Assembly (NCBI RefSeq): GCF_029222705.1
Contig: NZ_JARGZF010000001.1
Span: forward strand, 988,437-1,052,436
Length of the DNA: 64,000 bases
Origin: Knoellia sp. p5-6-4
Lineage (GTDB): Bacteria; Actinomycetota; Actinomycetes; Actinomycetales; Dermatophilaceae
Reading direction: 5' to 3'
Shown here: one piece after another, positions 51,626 through 59,199 of the stretch
How the letters are laid out: each line of letters starts with the position of its first letter
How positions within the stretch are numbered: position 1 is the stretch's first letter
Notes under the pieces: model-generated
Told to the model about the DNA's origin: nothing
Databases searched by the model: none
What the model saw: only the letters and a program-made list of their open reading frames with translations
Position numbers and translations under genes: made by a program

Positions 51626-52510
51626 ATGAGCGAGATCAGCCCCCTCAGGATGACGCTGCACGGCCAGGACCTCTCCTACGTGGACAGCGGCAGTGGCCCC
51701 GCGGTGCTCTTCGTGCACGGGCTGCTGGGGTCGCACCGCAACTGGCGGCACCTCGTCGACCGCCTCGACGACGCGCACCGGGTGGTCGTGCCCGACCTCT
51801 TCGGCCACGGCGCCTCTGCCAAGCCTGCGGGCGACTACTCCCTCGGCGCCCATGCGGCCACCCTCAGGGACCTGCTCGACCGCCTCGACATCGAACGGGT
51901 CACCCTGGTCGGGCACTCCCTCGGCGGTGGCATCTCGCTGGAGTTCTGCTACCTGTTCCCCGAGCGTGTCGAGCGCCTCGTGCTGGTCGGCACCGGCGGG
52001 CTGGGACGGGAGGTCAGCCCCCTCCTGCGCTCCGCCACCCTACCGGGGGCCGAGCTGGTGCTCCAGGTGGCGGCGTCGGGATGGCTGCTCGGAGGGGTGG
52101 AGATGGTGGGCCGGGCCCTGGGCAGGGTCGGCTGGCGATCGGGGGCGGACCTCACGGCGGTGTGGCACGGGTTCACCTCGCTCTGCGACGCCGACAGCCG
52201 GCGTGCCTTCCTCGCCACGACCCGAGCCGTCATCGACCCCGGTGGCCAGAGCGTCAGCGCGCGCGACTTCCTGCCCGAGATCGCCGGCATGCCCGCCCTG
52301 GTCGTCTGGGGCACCCGTGACCGGATGATCCCGGCCTGGCACGCCGTCCTGGCCCACAGGTCGATCCCGGGATGTCGCGTGGAGCTCTTCGAGGGGGCCG
52401 GACACTTCCCGCACCTCGACGAGCCGGAGCGGTTCGCCGAGGTGGTGCGCGAGTTCATCGACCGGACCAGCGACCCCGAGCCGCCGCAGCTGCGCAGCGC
52501 CGCCGGCTGA
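51626..52510 (+). CDS. Alpha/beta hydrolase
   Basis: A 294-residue alpha/beta hydrolase-fold enzyme. The nucleophile elbow GHSLGGG has Ser98; HGLLGSHRNW provides the oxyanion hole. The catalytic acid is in VVWGTRDRMIP and the His in EGAGHFPHLDEPE. The layout fits lipases, esterases or C-C hydrolases of the MhpC/BioH kind; substrate not known. The ATG follows GGGAGG. It stands alone before the MFS gene, which starts 15 bases later and may be co-transcribed. Confidence 0.9.
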   Translation: MSEISPLRMTLHGQDLSYVDSGSGPAVLFVHGLLGSHRNWRHLVDRLDDAHRVVVPDLFGHGASAKPAGDYSLGAHAATLRDLLDRLDIERVTLVGHSLGGGISLEFCYLFPERVERLVLVGTGGLGREVSPLLRSATLPGAELVLQVAASGWLLGGVEMVGRALGRVGWRSGADLTAVWHGFTSLCDADSRRAFLATTRAVIDPGGQSVSARDFLPEIAGMPALVVWGTRDRMIPAWHAVLAHRSIPGCRVELFEGAGHFPHLDEPERFAEVVREFIDRTSDPEPPQLRSAAG

Positions 52511-52525
52511 ACGAGCCTCTGCGGC

Positions 52526-53668
52526 ATGGACGTCCAGCCCTGGCGCGTGCTGTCGCCGCTGGTGCTGGCCACCATGGCGTCCCAGTCCCTGCTCGTCGTC
52601 CTCGCCCCGACGATGGTCGCGATCAGCACCGACCTGCGGGCTCCGGTGGCCACGGTGGGGCAGGCGCGCTCCGTGACGGCGCTGGTCTCCGTGACCGCCT
52701 CGCTGGCGATCACTGCGCGGGCCGACCGCCTGGCCGTGCGCACCCTGCTCCGCACCGGGTCCACCGTGGCCGTGGTGGCCTGCGGGCTCGTGGCCGCCTC
52801 GGGCAGCACCGCCGCCTTCCTCTCCGCCCACGTGCTGGTGGGCCTGGCCTTCGCCCCGTTGCTCTCCGGCGGCTTCGCCGGGATCGCCGCCTTCGGACCC
52901 GACCGGCGGGCGTGGGCGACCGGTTACGTCGCGGGCGCCAACGCCCTGGCCTGGATCGTGGTGAACCCCTTGGCGTCCGGCATCACGGCGCGGGCGTCCT
53001 GGCGTGCCGCGATGGCGGTGCCCGCCGCGATCGCCGTGACGGCACTCGTGGCAGCGGGGCGCGCCGCCCCGGTGCCGTGGGGCAGGGTTCCCGGTCGGCT
53101 GTGGGAGCCCCTCACCGTGACGCCTGCCCGCCGGTGGGTGGTCAGCGAGGTCACCGCGTTCGCCGCGTGGACCTGCCTGCTGACCTTCTCCGGCGCCTAC
53201 TTCATCGAGCAGCTGGGGGTCCCCGACGCCCTCGCCGGGTGGCTGCTCGCCGCCGGGGCTGCGGCCTACCTGGCCGCCTCGAGCGGCGCCGGCCGGATGG
53301 CGCGGCGAGTGCCACCACGCCGCCTCGTGTGGGCGTCCGCCCTGGTCATGGCCGGCCTCCTGCCGGCGATGCTGAGCGGTCCGCGCAGCGCCGTGCTGGC
53401 CGCCACGCTTTTCTGCCTCATCGGGTTCGTCGCGGGCATCCGGACCCCCGCGTCGGCCGGGCTCGCGCTCCAGCAGCTTCCCGACCACCCGGCGGCGATG
53501 ATGGCTGCCCGCACGGCCGCGACGCAGTCCGGCTACCTCGTCGGTGCGGTCGTGGGCGGGGCCGTGCTCGCCGGGCCGGGCTACGGCGCCCTGGGCGTCG
53601 TGCTCGCGGTCACCATGGCGACCTCGGCGTGGCTGGTGCACCGCGTCGACGATCGCTCAAAGGGGTGA
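52526..53668 (+). CDS. Major facilitator superfamily transporter
   Basis: A 380-residue 12-helix transporter. The first helix begins LSPLVLATMASQSLLVVLAP, and the conserved loop between helices 2 and 3 reads ARADRLAVRTLLRTG instead of the usual GxxxDRxGRR. The shape resembles sugar or drug efflux proteins of the arabinose-exporter kind. Cargo unknown. It follows the hydrolase by 15 bases. A CAGGTGC/GCACCTG hairpin (53701-53721) closes the unit. Confidence 0.85.
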   Translation: MDVQPWRVLSPLVLATMASQSLLVVLAPTMVAISTDLRAPVATVGQARSVTALVSVTASLAITARADRLAVRTLLRTGSTVAVVACGLVAASGSTAAFLSAHVLVGLAFAPLLSGGFAGIAAFGPDRRAWATGYVAGANALAWIVVNPLASGITARASWRAAMAVPAAIAVTALVAAGRAAPVPWGRVPGRLWEPLTVTPARRWVVSEVTAFAAWTCLLTFSGAYFIEQLGVPDALAGWLLAAGAAAYLAASSGAGRMARRVPPRRLVWASALVMAGLLPAMLSGPRSAVLAATLFCLIGFVAGIRTPASAGLALQQLPDHPAAMMAARTAATQSGYLVGAVVGGAVLAGPGYGALGVVLAVTMATSAWLVHRVDDRSKG

Positions 53669-53700
53669 TGCCGGCGCGCCGAGATCTCACCCTCCTGCCG

Positions 53701-53721
53701 CAGGTGCCGTCCCCGCACCTG
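53701..53721 (+). terminator. Hairpin downstream of MFS gene
   Basis: CAGGTGC (53701-53707) pairs with GCACCTG (53715-53721) around a 7-base loop, 32 bases after the MFS stop. Modest strength; possible terminator. Confidence 0.4.
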
Positions 53722-53736
53722 GACCCACCATGAGCC

Positions 53737-53940
53737 ATGAGACGGGTTCCCCTGTGGCACAGGGCATTCGGCACCTTAGCGGCTCTTGCTCTGACACTGC
53801 CTCTTGCCGCCGTAGCCCTGCGGGAGCCCCTCCACCTCAGCACTCCGACCGCTCAGGCCCTGCTCGACGGGGTCCTGGCGGTGCTGGCCGTGGTCATGGT
53901 CGCCGCCGCGTACGTCGTGCTGCGGCTCCCCCGCCGCTGA
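53737..53940 (+). CDS. Possible small two-helix membrane protein
   Basis: A 67-residue frame starting MRRVPLWHRAFGTLAALALTLPLAAVAL, with a second hydrophobic segment AVLAVVMVAAAYVVLRL and a basic end. The amphipathic start and two-helix pattern look like a genuine small membrane protein, but there is no strong ribosome site and no family is recognised. Confidence 0.4.
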   Translation: MRRVPLWHRAFGTLAALALTLPLAAVALREPLHLSTPTAQALLDGVLAVLAVVMVAAAYVVLRLPRR

Positions 53941-54034
53941 CCGCGGGCTGCCCAGCGCTCCGATGGTCGCGCGATACCCGGCCCAGTATGCTGCGGACGT
54001 TGGCAGACGCCTGCGACTCGAGGAGGCAGCACCG

Positions 54035-54430
54035 ATGGGCTACGCCCTCAGCACGACCGTCAACCGCCCGTTCGACGAGACCCTGGAGTCCGTTCGCACG
54101 GCCCTCCGGGAACAGGGCTTCGGCGTGCTCACCGAGATCGACCTCAAGGCGACCCTGAAGGCGAAGATCGACGCGGACATCGAGCCGCAGGTCATCCTCG
54201 GCGCCTGCCGGCCGCCCCTCGCGCACGCCGCCCTGCAGGCCGAGCCGTCGGTGGGCCTCCTGCTGCCCTGTAACGTCGTGGTGCGCAGCACCGGCGCGGA
54301 CCAGACCGTGGTCGAGGCCCTCGACCCGGCCACGATGGTGGAACTGACCGGCAACGACGCCCTGTCGGAGGTGTCCACCGACGCGGGCACGCGCCTCCAG
54401 GCTGCGCTGGACGCCGTCTCAGGGCGCTGA
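54035..54430 (+). CDS. DUF302 family protein
   Basis: A 131-residue protein filling one DUF302 domain. Start GYALSTTVNRPFDETLESVRTALREQGFGVLTEIDLKATLKAKI and the ILGACRPPLAHAALQAEPSVGLLLPCNVVV stretch are family hallmarks. Its two conserved Cys may bind a metal or act in redox; function in bacteria is unknown. GAGGAGG eight bases before the ATG at 54035 gives a strong ribosome site. It is convergent with the phosphotransferase gene, three bases apart. Confidence 0.9.
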   Translation: MGYALSTTVNRPFDETLESVRTALREQGFGVLTEIDLKATLKAKIDADIEPQVILGACRPPLAHAALQAEPSVGLLLPCNVVVRSTGADQTVVEALDPATMVELTGNDALSEVSTDAGTRLQAALDAVSGR

Positions 54431-54433
54431 CAC

Positions 54434-55420
54434 TCAGGGCGCTGGCACCGACGGGGCTCCCCACACCGGCCGCGCCTGCCGCAGGAGGTCGTCGAGCACC
54501 GCACGGGTGTGCGGCTCGTCGAAGACCTCGCTGATCCACGCCTGCGCGTCCTCGCGGCGAGGAGATCTCGGGTTCGGCGTCAACCAGTCGCGTGCAGCGA
54601 TCTCGGTGATGTGCCCGAGCTGCGCGATGAGCATCGAGAAGTGCCCCCGTCGCTCCACCCTCGCCGAGGCGCCCGACCCACGGTAGGCGGACAACAGCGC
54701 ACTGACCCGGCCAGGGTCGGTGCGGGCGAACTCGAAGAGCACACAGCCCAGCTCGTGGCTGGGGTCGGCGGGCCCGCTGTTCTCCCAGTCGATGACGCAC
54801 AGACCACCATCGGCCGTCGGCAGGACGTTGTCGGCCCAGAGGTCTCGGTGACAGGTCTGCAGGACCTCGGGCGGCTCGATCCAGGACTCCAGCGCCACGA
54901 GCTCGTCGCGCAGGTCCGCGAGCCTCGGGGCGAAGGGCGCGCCCTCCTGCGTGAGCCGGCGCACCAGCTCGTCCCAGCGCGCGGCGCCCACCGGCTGGTG
55001 GCTCCACGCGTCGGGGGGACCAGTGGCAGGCACGACCACGCGGTGGACGGCGGCCACGACCGCTCCCACCAGCACGGGATCGACCTGCGGGTCGGGCGGC
55101 AGCAGGTCGACCCACTCGTAGAGGCGGACCTGGTGCTCACCGACATCGGCCAGGACCGATCCCTCGAGGGTGCGCACCACGCGTGGCGTGGGCACACCGC
55201 GGGCCCACGCCTGCTCGTGGAAGGCGGTGGCCGGCTCGACCTCCTCCTCGGTGCTCCGGTGCAGCGCAACCTTCACCGCCCAGCGGCCATCCGCCGTCTC
55301 CAGCCGCCAGACCAGCCCCTGCCTGCCCCTGGCCACGGGCCCCTCCGACAGTCGCCCGCCCCGGCCGAGCCCAAAGGTCCGCGCCACCGCCTTCGCGTCC
55401 ACCCGGACACTGGAGCACAC
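54434..55420 (-). CDS. Aminoglycoside phosphotransferase-like kinase, orphan
   Basis: A 328-residue kinase of the APH/choline-kinase fold with a canonical active site: LVWRLETADGRWAVKVAL with ATP-contact Lys, HRDLWADNVL with catalytic Asp and metal Asn, and VIDWENSGPADPSHELG. It thus differs from the six divergent domains of the glycan loci, which mostly carry Gln in place of Asn. It is divergent from the epimerase that opens locus 2, so a role there is possible but the orientation argues otherwise. GTG 55420 behind GGGGG is chosen; GTG 55402 is possible. Substrate unknown. Confidence 0.8.
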   Translation of the reverse strand: MCSSVRVDAKAVARTFGLGRGGRLSEGPVARGRQGLVWRLETADGRWAVKVALHRSTEEEVEPATAFHEQAWARGVPTPRVVRTLEGSVLADVGEHQVRLYEWVDLLPPDPQVDPVLVGAVVAAVHRVVVPATGPPDAWSHQPVGAARWDELVRRLTQEGAPFAPRLADLRDELVALESWIEPPEVLQTCHRDLWADNVLPTADGGLCVIDWENSGPADPSHELGCVLFEFARTDPGRVSALLSAYRGSGASARVERRGHFSMLIAQLGHITEIAARDWLTPNPRSPRREDAQAWISEVFDEPHTRAVLDDLLRQARPVWGAPSVPAP

Positions 55421-55655
55421 GATCGCCCCCGAGGGGAACCTCTTCCTCCCGCGGTGCGCGGACCGCCCGGACGCCGACCTGGTCACGCCGTAGTCCGGCT
55501 ACATGAGCCGACCCTCAACCGACCGTCGCACCGGGGCACAGTGGGCTGTACGGCTTCAGCCCGATCCCCGCCCGTACGTTCCCTGATTTGCTCGACGGAG
55601 GGGACGAGTTCACCCGCTCGTCATCGGGGGGACCGACGGTGTTTGGAGGAAATCA

Positions 55656-56657
55656 ATGAGCGACGGATGGATCCTGGTGACCGGGGCGGCAGGTTTCATC
55701 GGCAGCCACCTCTGCGAGGCGCTGCTGGAGCAGGGGTGGCGGGTCAGGGGACTGGACGCCTTCACCGAGTTCTACGACCCGACCCGCAAGCGCGACAACC
55801 TCCGCGAGGTCATGGGACATCCGGGCTTCGAGCTGGTCGAGGACGACCTGCTCCATGTCGACCTGGGTGAGACGCTCGACGGCGTCACCTCGATCGTCCA
55901 CCTGGCCGGGGAGCCAGGTGTTTCCACGTCATGGGGGCTTTCGTTCGGGCGCTACGTGGAGCGCAACGTCATGGCGACCCAGCGCCTGCTGGAGGCCGCC
56001 GTCCACTCCGGCACGGTGCAGCGTCTCGTGTACGCCTCCAGCTCCTCCGTGTACGGCGGGGAGGCGGAGGCCCTCATCGCCCGCGCCGAACCGCGCCCGT
56101 ACAGCCCCTACGGCGTGAGCAAGCTGGCCGCTGAGACACTGGTCGGCGCGTATGCCGCCGGCCACGGCCTGTCGACGGTGTCGCTGCGCTACTTCTCGGT
56201 CTACGGCCCCCGGCAACGTCCTGACATGGCCGCGCACCGGTTCATCGAGTCGCTGCTCGACGGGCGCCCCCTGACCGTCTTCGGGGACGGCAGCCAGGTG
56301 CGGGACTTCACGTATGTCGGGGACATCGTGGCCGCGACGGTGAGGTCGCTCACCGCGGACCTTCCTCCGGCTGCGGTCCTCGATGTGGCGAGCGGCCGGC
56401 CCACTGCGGTCAGCACCCTCATCGGCTGCCTCAACGAGCTGCTCGGCGTCGCCGGCGCTGCGGTGCAGCAGTGCGAGGAGCGCCGAGGTGACGTGCCGCG
56501 CACCGAGGGCAACATCGCCATCACCCAGCAGCGTCTCGGCTGGGCCGCCAGGACCGACCTGCGTGCAGGCCTGCAGCGCCAGGTGGAGTGGCACGCCGCG
56601 CTGCGTCGGCGGCGCGAGCCGGACGACCTGGCCCTCCTGCCCGCAGTCGGGGCCTGA
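55656..56657 (+). CDS. NAD-dependent epimerase/dehydratase, glycan locus 2
   Basis: A 333-residue extended-SDR enzyme. It opens with LVTGAAGFIGSHL (GxxGxxG, residues 10-16); the catalytic Tyr151 and Lys155 are in YSPYGVSK, with ASSSSVYG as the SSS strand. The FTEFYDPTRKRDNLREV segment after strand 2 resembles UDP-glucuronate and UDP-glucose 4-epimerases, so it likely makes an activated sugar for the following glycosyltransferases. GGAGG eight bases before the ATG makes it a clear first gene. Reaction type (epimerase or dehydratase) is not settled. Confidence 0.92.
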   Translation: MSDGWILVTGAAGFIGSHLCEALLEQGWRVRGLDAFTEFYDPTRKRDNLREVMGHPGFELVEDDLLHVDLGETLDGVTSIVHLAGEPGVSTSWGLSFGRYVERNVMATQRLLEAAVHSGTVQRLVYASSSSVYGGEAEALIARAEPRPYSPYGVSKLAAETLVGAYAAGHGLSTVSLRYFSVYGPRQRPDMAAHRFIESLLDGRPLTVFGDGSQVRDFTYVGDIVAATVRSLTADLPPAAVLDVASGRPTAVSTLIGCLNELLGVAGAAVQQCEERRGDVPRTEGNIAITQQRLGWAARTDLRAGLQRQVEWHAALRRRREPDDLALLPAVGA

Positions 56658-56659
56658 CC

Positions 56660-57904
56660 ATGGCGACGGCCAGCGGCCCACGCCTGCTGATCTACTCTCA
56701 GGACGGCTTGGGACTCGGCCACCAGCGCCGCACGACGCTGCTGGCGCGGGAGTTCCTGTCCGCCCGCAGTGACGCCACCGTGCTGACGCTGTGCGACTCC
56801 CCGCTTGGTCACTTCTTCGCCACCGCAGCGGGGCACGAGCACCTGAAACTACCCTCCGTGCGCAAGGTGGGCCCGGGTGACTGGCACCCCGTGTCGCTGT
56901 CGATGCCCTTCGCCGACGTGCTCGCCATGCGCACCGAGATCATCAGGGCCACCGCCGAGAGCTTCGCCCCCGACATCCTGCTCGTCGACCACATGCCGCA
57001 CGGCGCGATGGGCGAACTGGTGCCCGCCCTGGAGAGCTTGGAGCGTCGTGGCGTTCGCATGATCCTCGGCCTGCGGGACATCCTCGACGCCCCGAACACG
57101 GTGCGGCAGCGGTGGCACCTCGAGGGCGCGTTCGAGGCTGTCGAACGGCACTACGACGAGGTGCTGGTCTACGGGTCTCCCGAGGTCTTCGACATCGCCA
57201 CCGAGTACGACTGGCCCGCGCCCCTGAAGAGTCGCCTGCGCTACTGCGGCTACATCTGCGCGCCGGCACCGATCAGACGGCGCCGGCGTGTGCGTGAGCG
57301 CCTGCTGCGCAAGAACCCGAACGCCGACGTGGTGGTCGTCATGGCCGGCGGAGGGGCGGACGGCTACCCGCTCTTCGAGACCGTGGCGCGGGCGGTGCCC
57401 CACCTGCTCGCCGAGCGTGAGTGCGCGGTGGTCATCGTGACGGGGCCCTTCCTGCCGGCGCACCAGCGCGACCGGTTGGCCGAGATGACGAGGGACCTAC
57501 CCGTCACGCTGCGCCCGAGCGTGCCTGACACGCTGAGCTACATAGACGCCGCCGACCTCGTCGTCGCGATGGCGGGCTACAACACGACCGCCGAGATCCT
57601 CTCGCTCAAGACTCGTGCGCTGCTGGTGCCCCGCTCGGGGCCCAGCGCCGAGCAGCGGCTGCGGGCCCAGGCGTTCGCCGACCGCGGCTGGGTGCACTGG
57701 CTGAAACCGGAGGAGCTCGGAGAGCGCCGGCTCGCCGACGCCATGAACGCGGCCCTGGACGGGCCGGTCCGCGCCGCCGGGCCGGAGCCCGACCTGCACG
57801 GCCGGCAGCGGGCCGTCGAGCACCTGCTGTCCCCCGCCGCCGGGAGCTTCGCCGTGCCCGGGCAGACGGTGCTCACACAGGGTGCCCTCGCGAACGAGGC
57901 GTGA
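56660..57904 (+). CDS. COG4671-like GT-B glycosyltransferase, glycan locus 2
   Basis: A 414-residue paralogue of the enzymes at 35691 and 37851. The family start LLIYSQDGLGLGHQRRTTLLA, the LLVDHMPHGAMGELVPALE and AMAGYNTTAEILS segments, and VVVMAGGGADGYPL are all conserved, showing a MurG/GT28-like donor site. The N-terminal domain is about 20 residues longer than in locus 1. It starts 2 bases after the epimerase stop, and its stop overlaps the next gene (GTGA). It probably uses the sugar made by the epimerase. Confidence 0.87.
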   Translation: MATASGPRLLIYSQDGLGLGHQRRTTLLAREFLSARSDATVLTLCDSPLGHFFATAAGHEHLKLPSVRKVGPGDWHPVSLSMPFADVLAMRTEIIRATAESFAPDILLVDHMPHGAMGELVPALESLERRGVRMILGLRDILDAPNTVRQRWHLEGAFEAVERHYDEVLVYGSPEVFDIATEYDWPAPLKSRLRYCGYICAPAPIRRRRRVRERLLRKNPNADVVVVMAGGGADGYPLFETVARAVPHLLAERECAVVIVTGPFLPAHQRDRLAEMTRDLPVTLRPSVPDTLSYIDAADLVVAMAGYNTTAEILSLKTRALLVPRSGPSAEQRLRAQAFADRGWVHWLKPEELGERRLADAMNAALDGPVRAAGPEPDLHGRQRAVEHLLSPAAGSFAVPGQTVLTQGALANEA

Positions 57905-59199
57905 CGGTGTTCGTGAGCTCGCTGCACGACGGCCCGCAGGCCCCGGGCCTGGCCGAGGTGCTCTCCGGCTCGCTCGGCGTGGGCGAGGTGCGCCGCCTCG
58001 TACTCGACCCGTGGCGGCACGGCCTGGCGACAGCGCTGTCCCACGCCGTTCCCGCCCACCGCGTCGGCAGCGTCGAGGTCCTGCGCAGCAACTTCAAGCC
58101 GGGGCGGCGGCTGCGCGCCTACTACCTCCTGCACACCGTCGGAGCGCCTGTGCACCTGGCGGTGACCTGGCACCTCGAGCCGCACGGCGCCGACGGCGAG
58201 CACATCTCGGTGCTGGCCTCCCCCCTCGACCCGGACATGCCCCAGCTGGCCCGCCTGAGCGACCCGGTGCACCTCGCCGAGGTGGTCAGGCACCTGACGT
58301 CCTCGCCGCCCCTCCTGCACGACGTGCTGCGGATCCGCACGGTCCGCTACCGACCCGGCCAGCGCCACGTGCTGCGTGCCACGGCCGGCACGCTGCGAGG
58401 CGGGGTCGTCGTGAAGACCGACCGCGAGGGCTCCGGTGAGGCGGCCGTGCGCGTGGCGGCCGAGCTGCACCGCACACTGGGCACCCGCAGCCCTCGCGTC
58501 GGACCCGTGGAGCCCCTCGGGTGGGTGGCCGGGGACCGTGCCGCGCTCTGGCGACTGGCGGAGGGGCTGCCCCTGTCGCGACGCCTGGCGGACCCCGGGC
58601 GCGACAGCACCCCGCACCTCGAGCTGGTGGGGCGGGCCCTGCGGCTGGTGCACGACGACGTCGGCGCGGCCGAGAGACTGGGCGAGGTGCTGCCGCTGAC
58701 CGAGCCGGGCGGTGAGCTGGCGGCCACGCTGCGGGCCGCCGAGCACCTGCAGACCCTGCTGCCCTCCGTCAGCCACAGCGTCCACGACATCGTGCGAGCC
58801 AGCGCAGCTGCCCTCGCGTCGCTCCCGCCCGGGTCCCCGACCCTCGTCCACGGTGACCTCAAGGCCGACAACCTCCTCGCGGGCCGCCAGCTGCACCTCC
58901 TCGATCTCGACCGGGCCGCGCTGGGCGATCCTGCGGTCGACCTGGCCAAGCTGGTGGCCGACCTGCACTGGTGGTCGCCCGCCCCGACGACCGGGCCGGC
59001 GCGGTTGGTCGCCGCCCTGCGGCGCGGTTACGGGCCTGCTGCCGAGGACCGCTGGGCACGGGCTGAGGCGCTGGTGCCAGTCTTCATGCTCCGGTTCGCT
59101 GCCCGACGCTGCCCCGTGCACGAGCCGAGCTGGACGAACCGGGTGCGGGCCCAGGTCGCCGTGGCGGCACGAGCCACCCTCAGCGGGGCCGCGTCATGA
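57901..59199 (+). CDS. APH-fold phosphotransferase, glycan locus 2
   Basis: A 432-residue protein with a two-part N-terminal region (LRSNFKPGRRLRAYYLL, then VRYRPGQRHVLRAT) like its relatives at 30318 and 62608. The C-lobe has VHGDLKADNLL near residue 317, with canonical catalytic Asp and metal Asn, and LLDLDRAALGDPAVDLAKLV. This copy alone among the locus kinases keeps the Asn. The start overlaps the glycosyltransferase stop by four bases and the stop overlaps the next gene. Substrate unknown. Confidence 0.78.
   Translation: MTVFVSSLHDGPQAPGLAEVLSGSLGVGEVRRLVLDPWRHGLATALSHAVPAHRVGSVEVLRSNFKPGRRLRAYYLLHTVGAPVHLAVTWHLEPHGADGEHISVLASPLDPDMPQLARLSDPVHLAEVVRHLTSSPPLLHDVLRIRTVRYRPGQRHVLRATAGTLRGGVVVKTDREGSGEAAVRVAAELHRTLGTRSPRVGPVEPLGWVAGDRAALWRLAEGLPLSRRLADPGRDSTPHLELVGRALRLVHDDVGAAERLGEVLPLTEPGGELAATLRAAEHLQTLLPSVSHSVHDIVRASAAALASLPPGSPTLVHGDLKADNLLAGRQLHLLDLDRAALGDPAVDLAKLVADLHWWSPAPTTGPARLVAALRRGYGPAAEDRWARAEALVPVFMLRFAARRCPVHEPSWTNRVRAQVAVAARATLSGAAS

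Larger units (their letters stand above)
53669..54034. other. Intergenic stretch of 366 bases
   Basis: Contains a 7-bp hairpin (53701-53707 with 53715-53721) that may end the MFS transcript, a possible small membrane-protein gene at 53737-53940, and a TATGCT box at 53986-53991 that could be the promoter -10 of the DUF302 gene. Nothing else is recognised. Confidence 0.5.

Noticed and set aside
53669-54034. Longer plus-strand frames that would fill the gap before the DUF302 gene
   Set aside because: They lack ribosome sites and family signals; DUF302 similarity begins at 54035 behind GAGGAGG.
54434-55420. Orphan phosphotransferase as part of glycan locus 2
   Set aside because: It is on the opposite strand from the locus, and has the canonical APH active site rather than the divergent one of the locus kinases.
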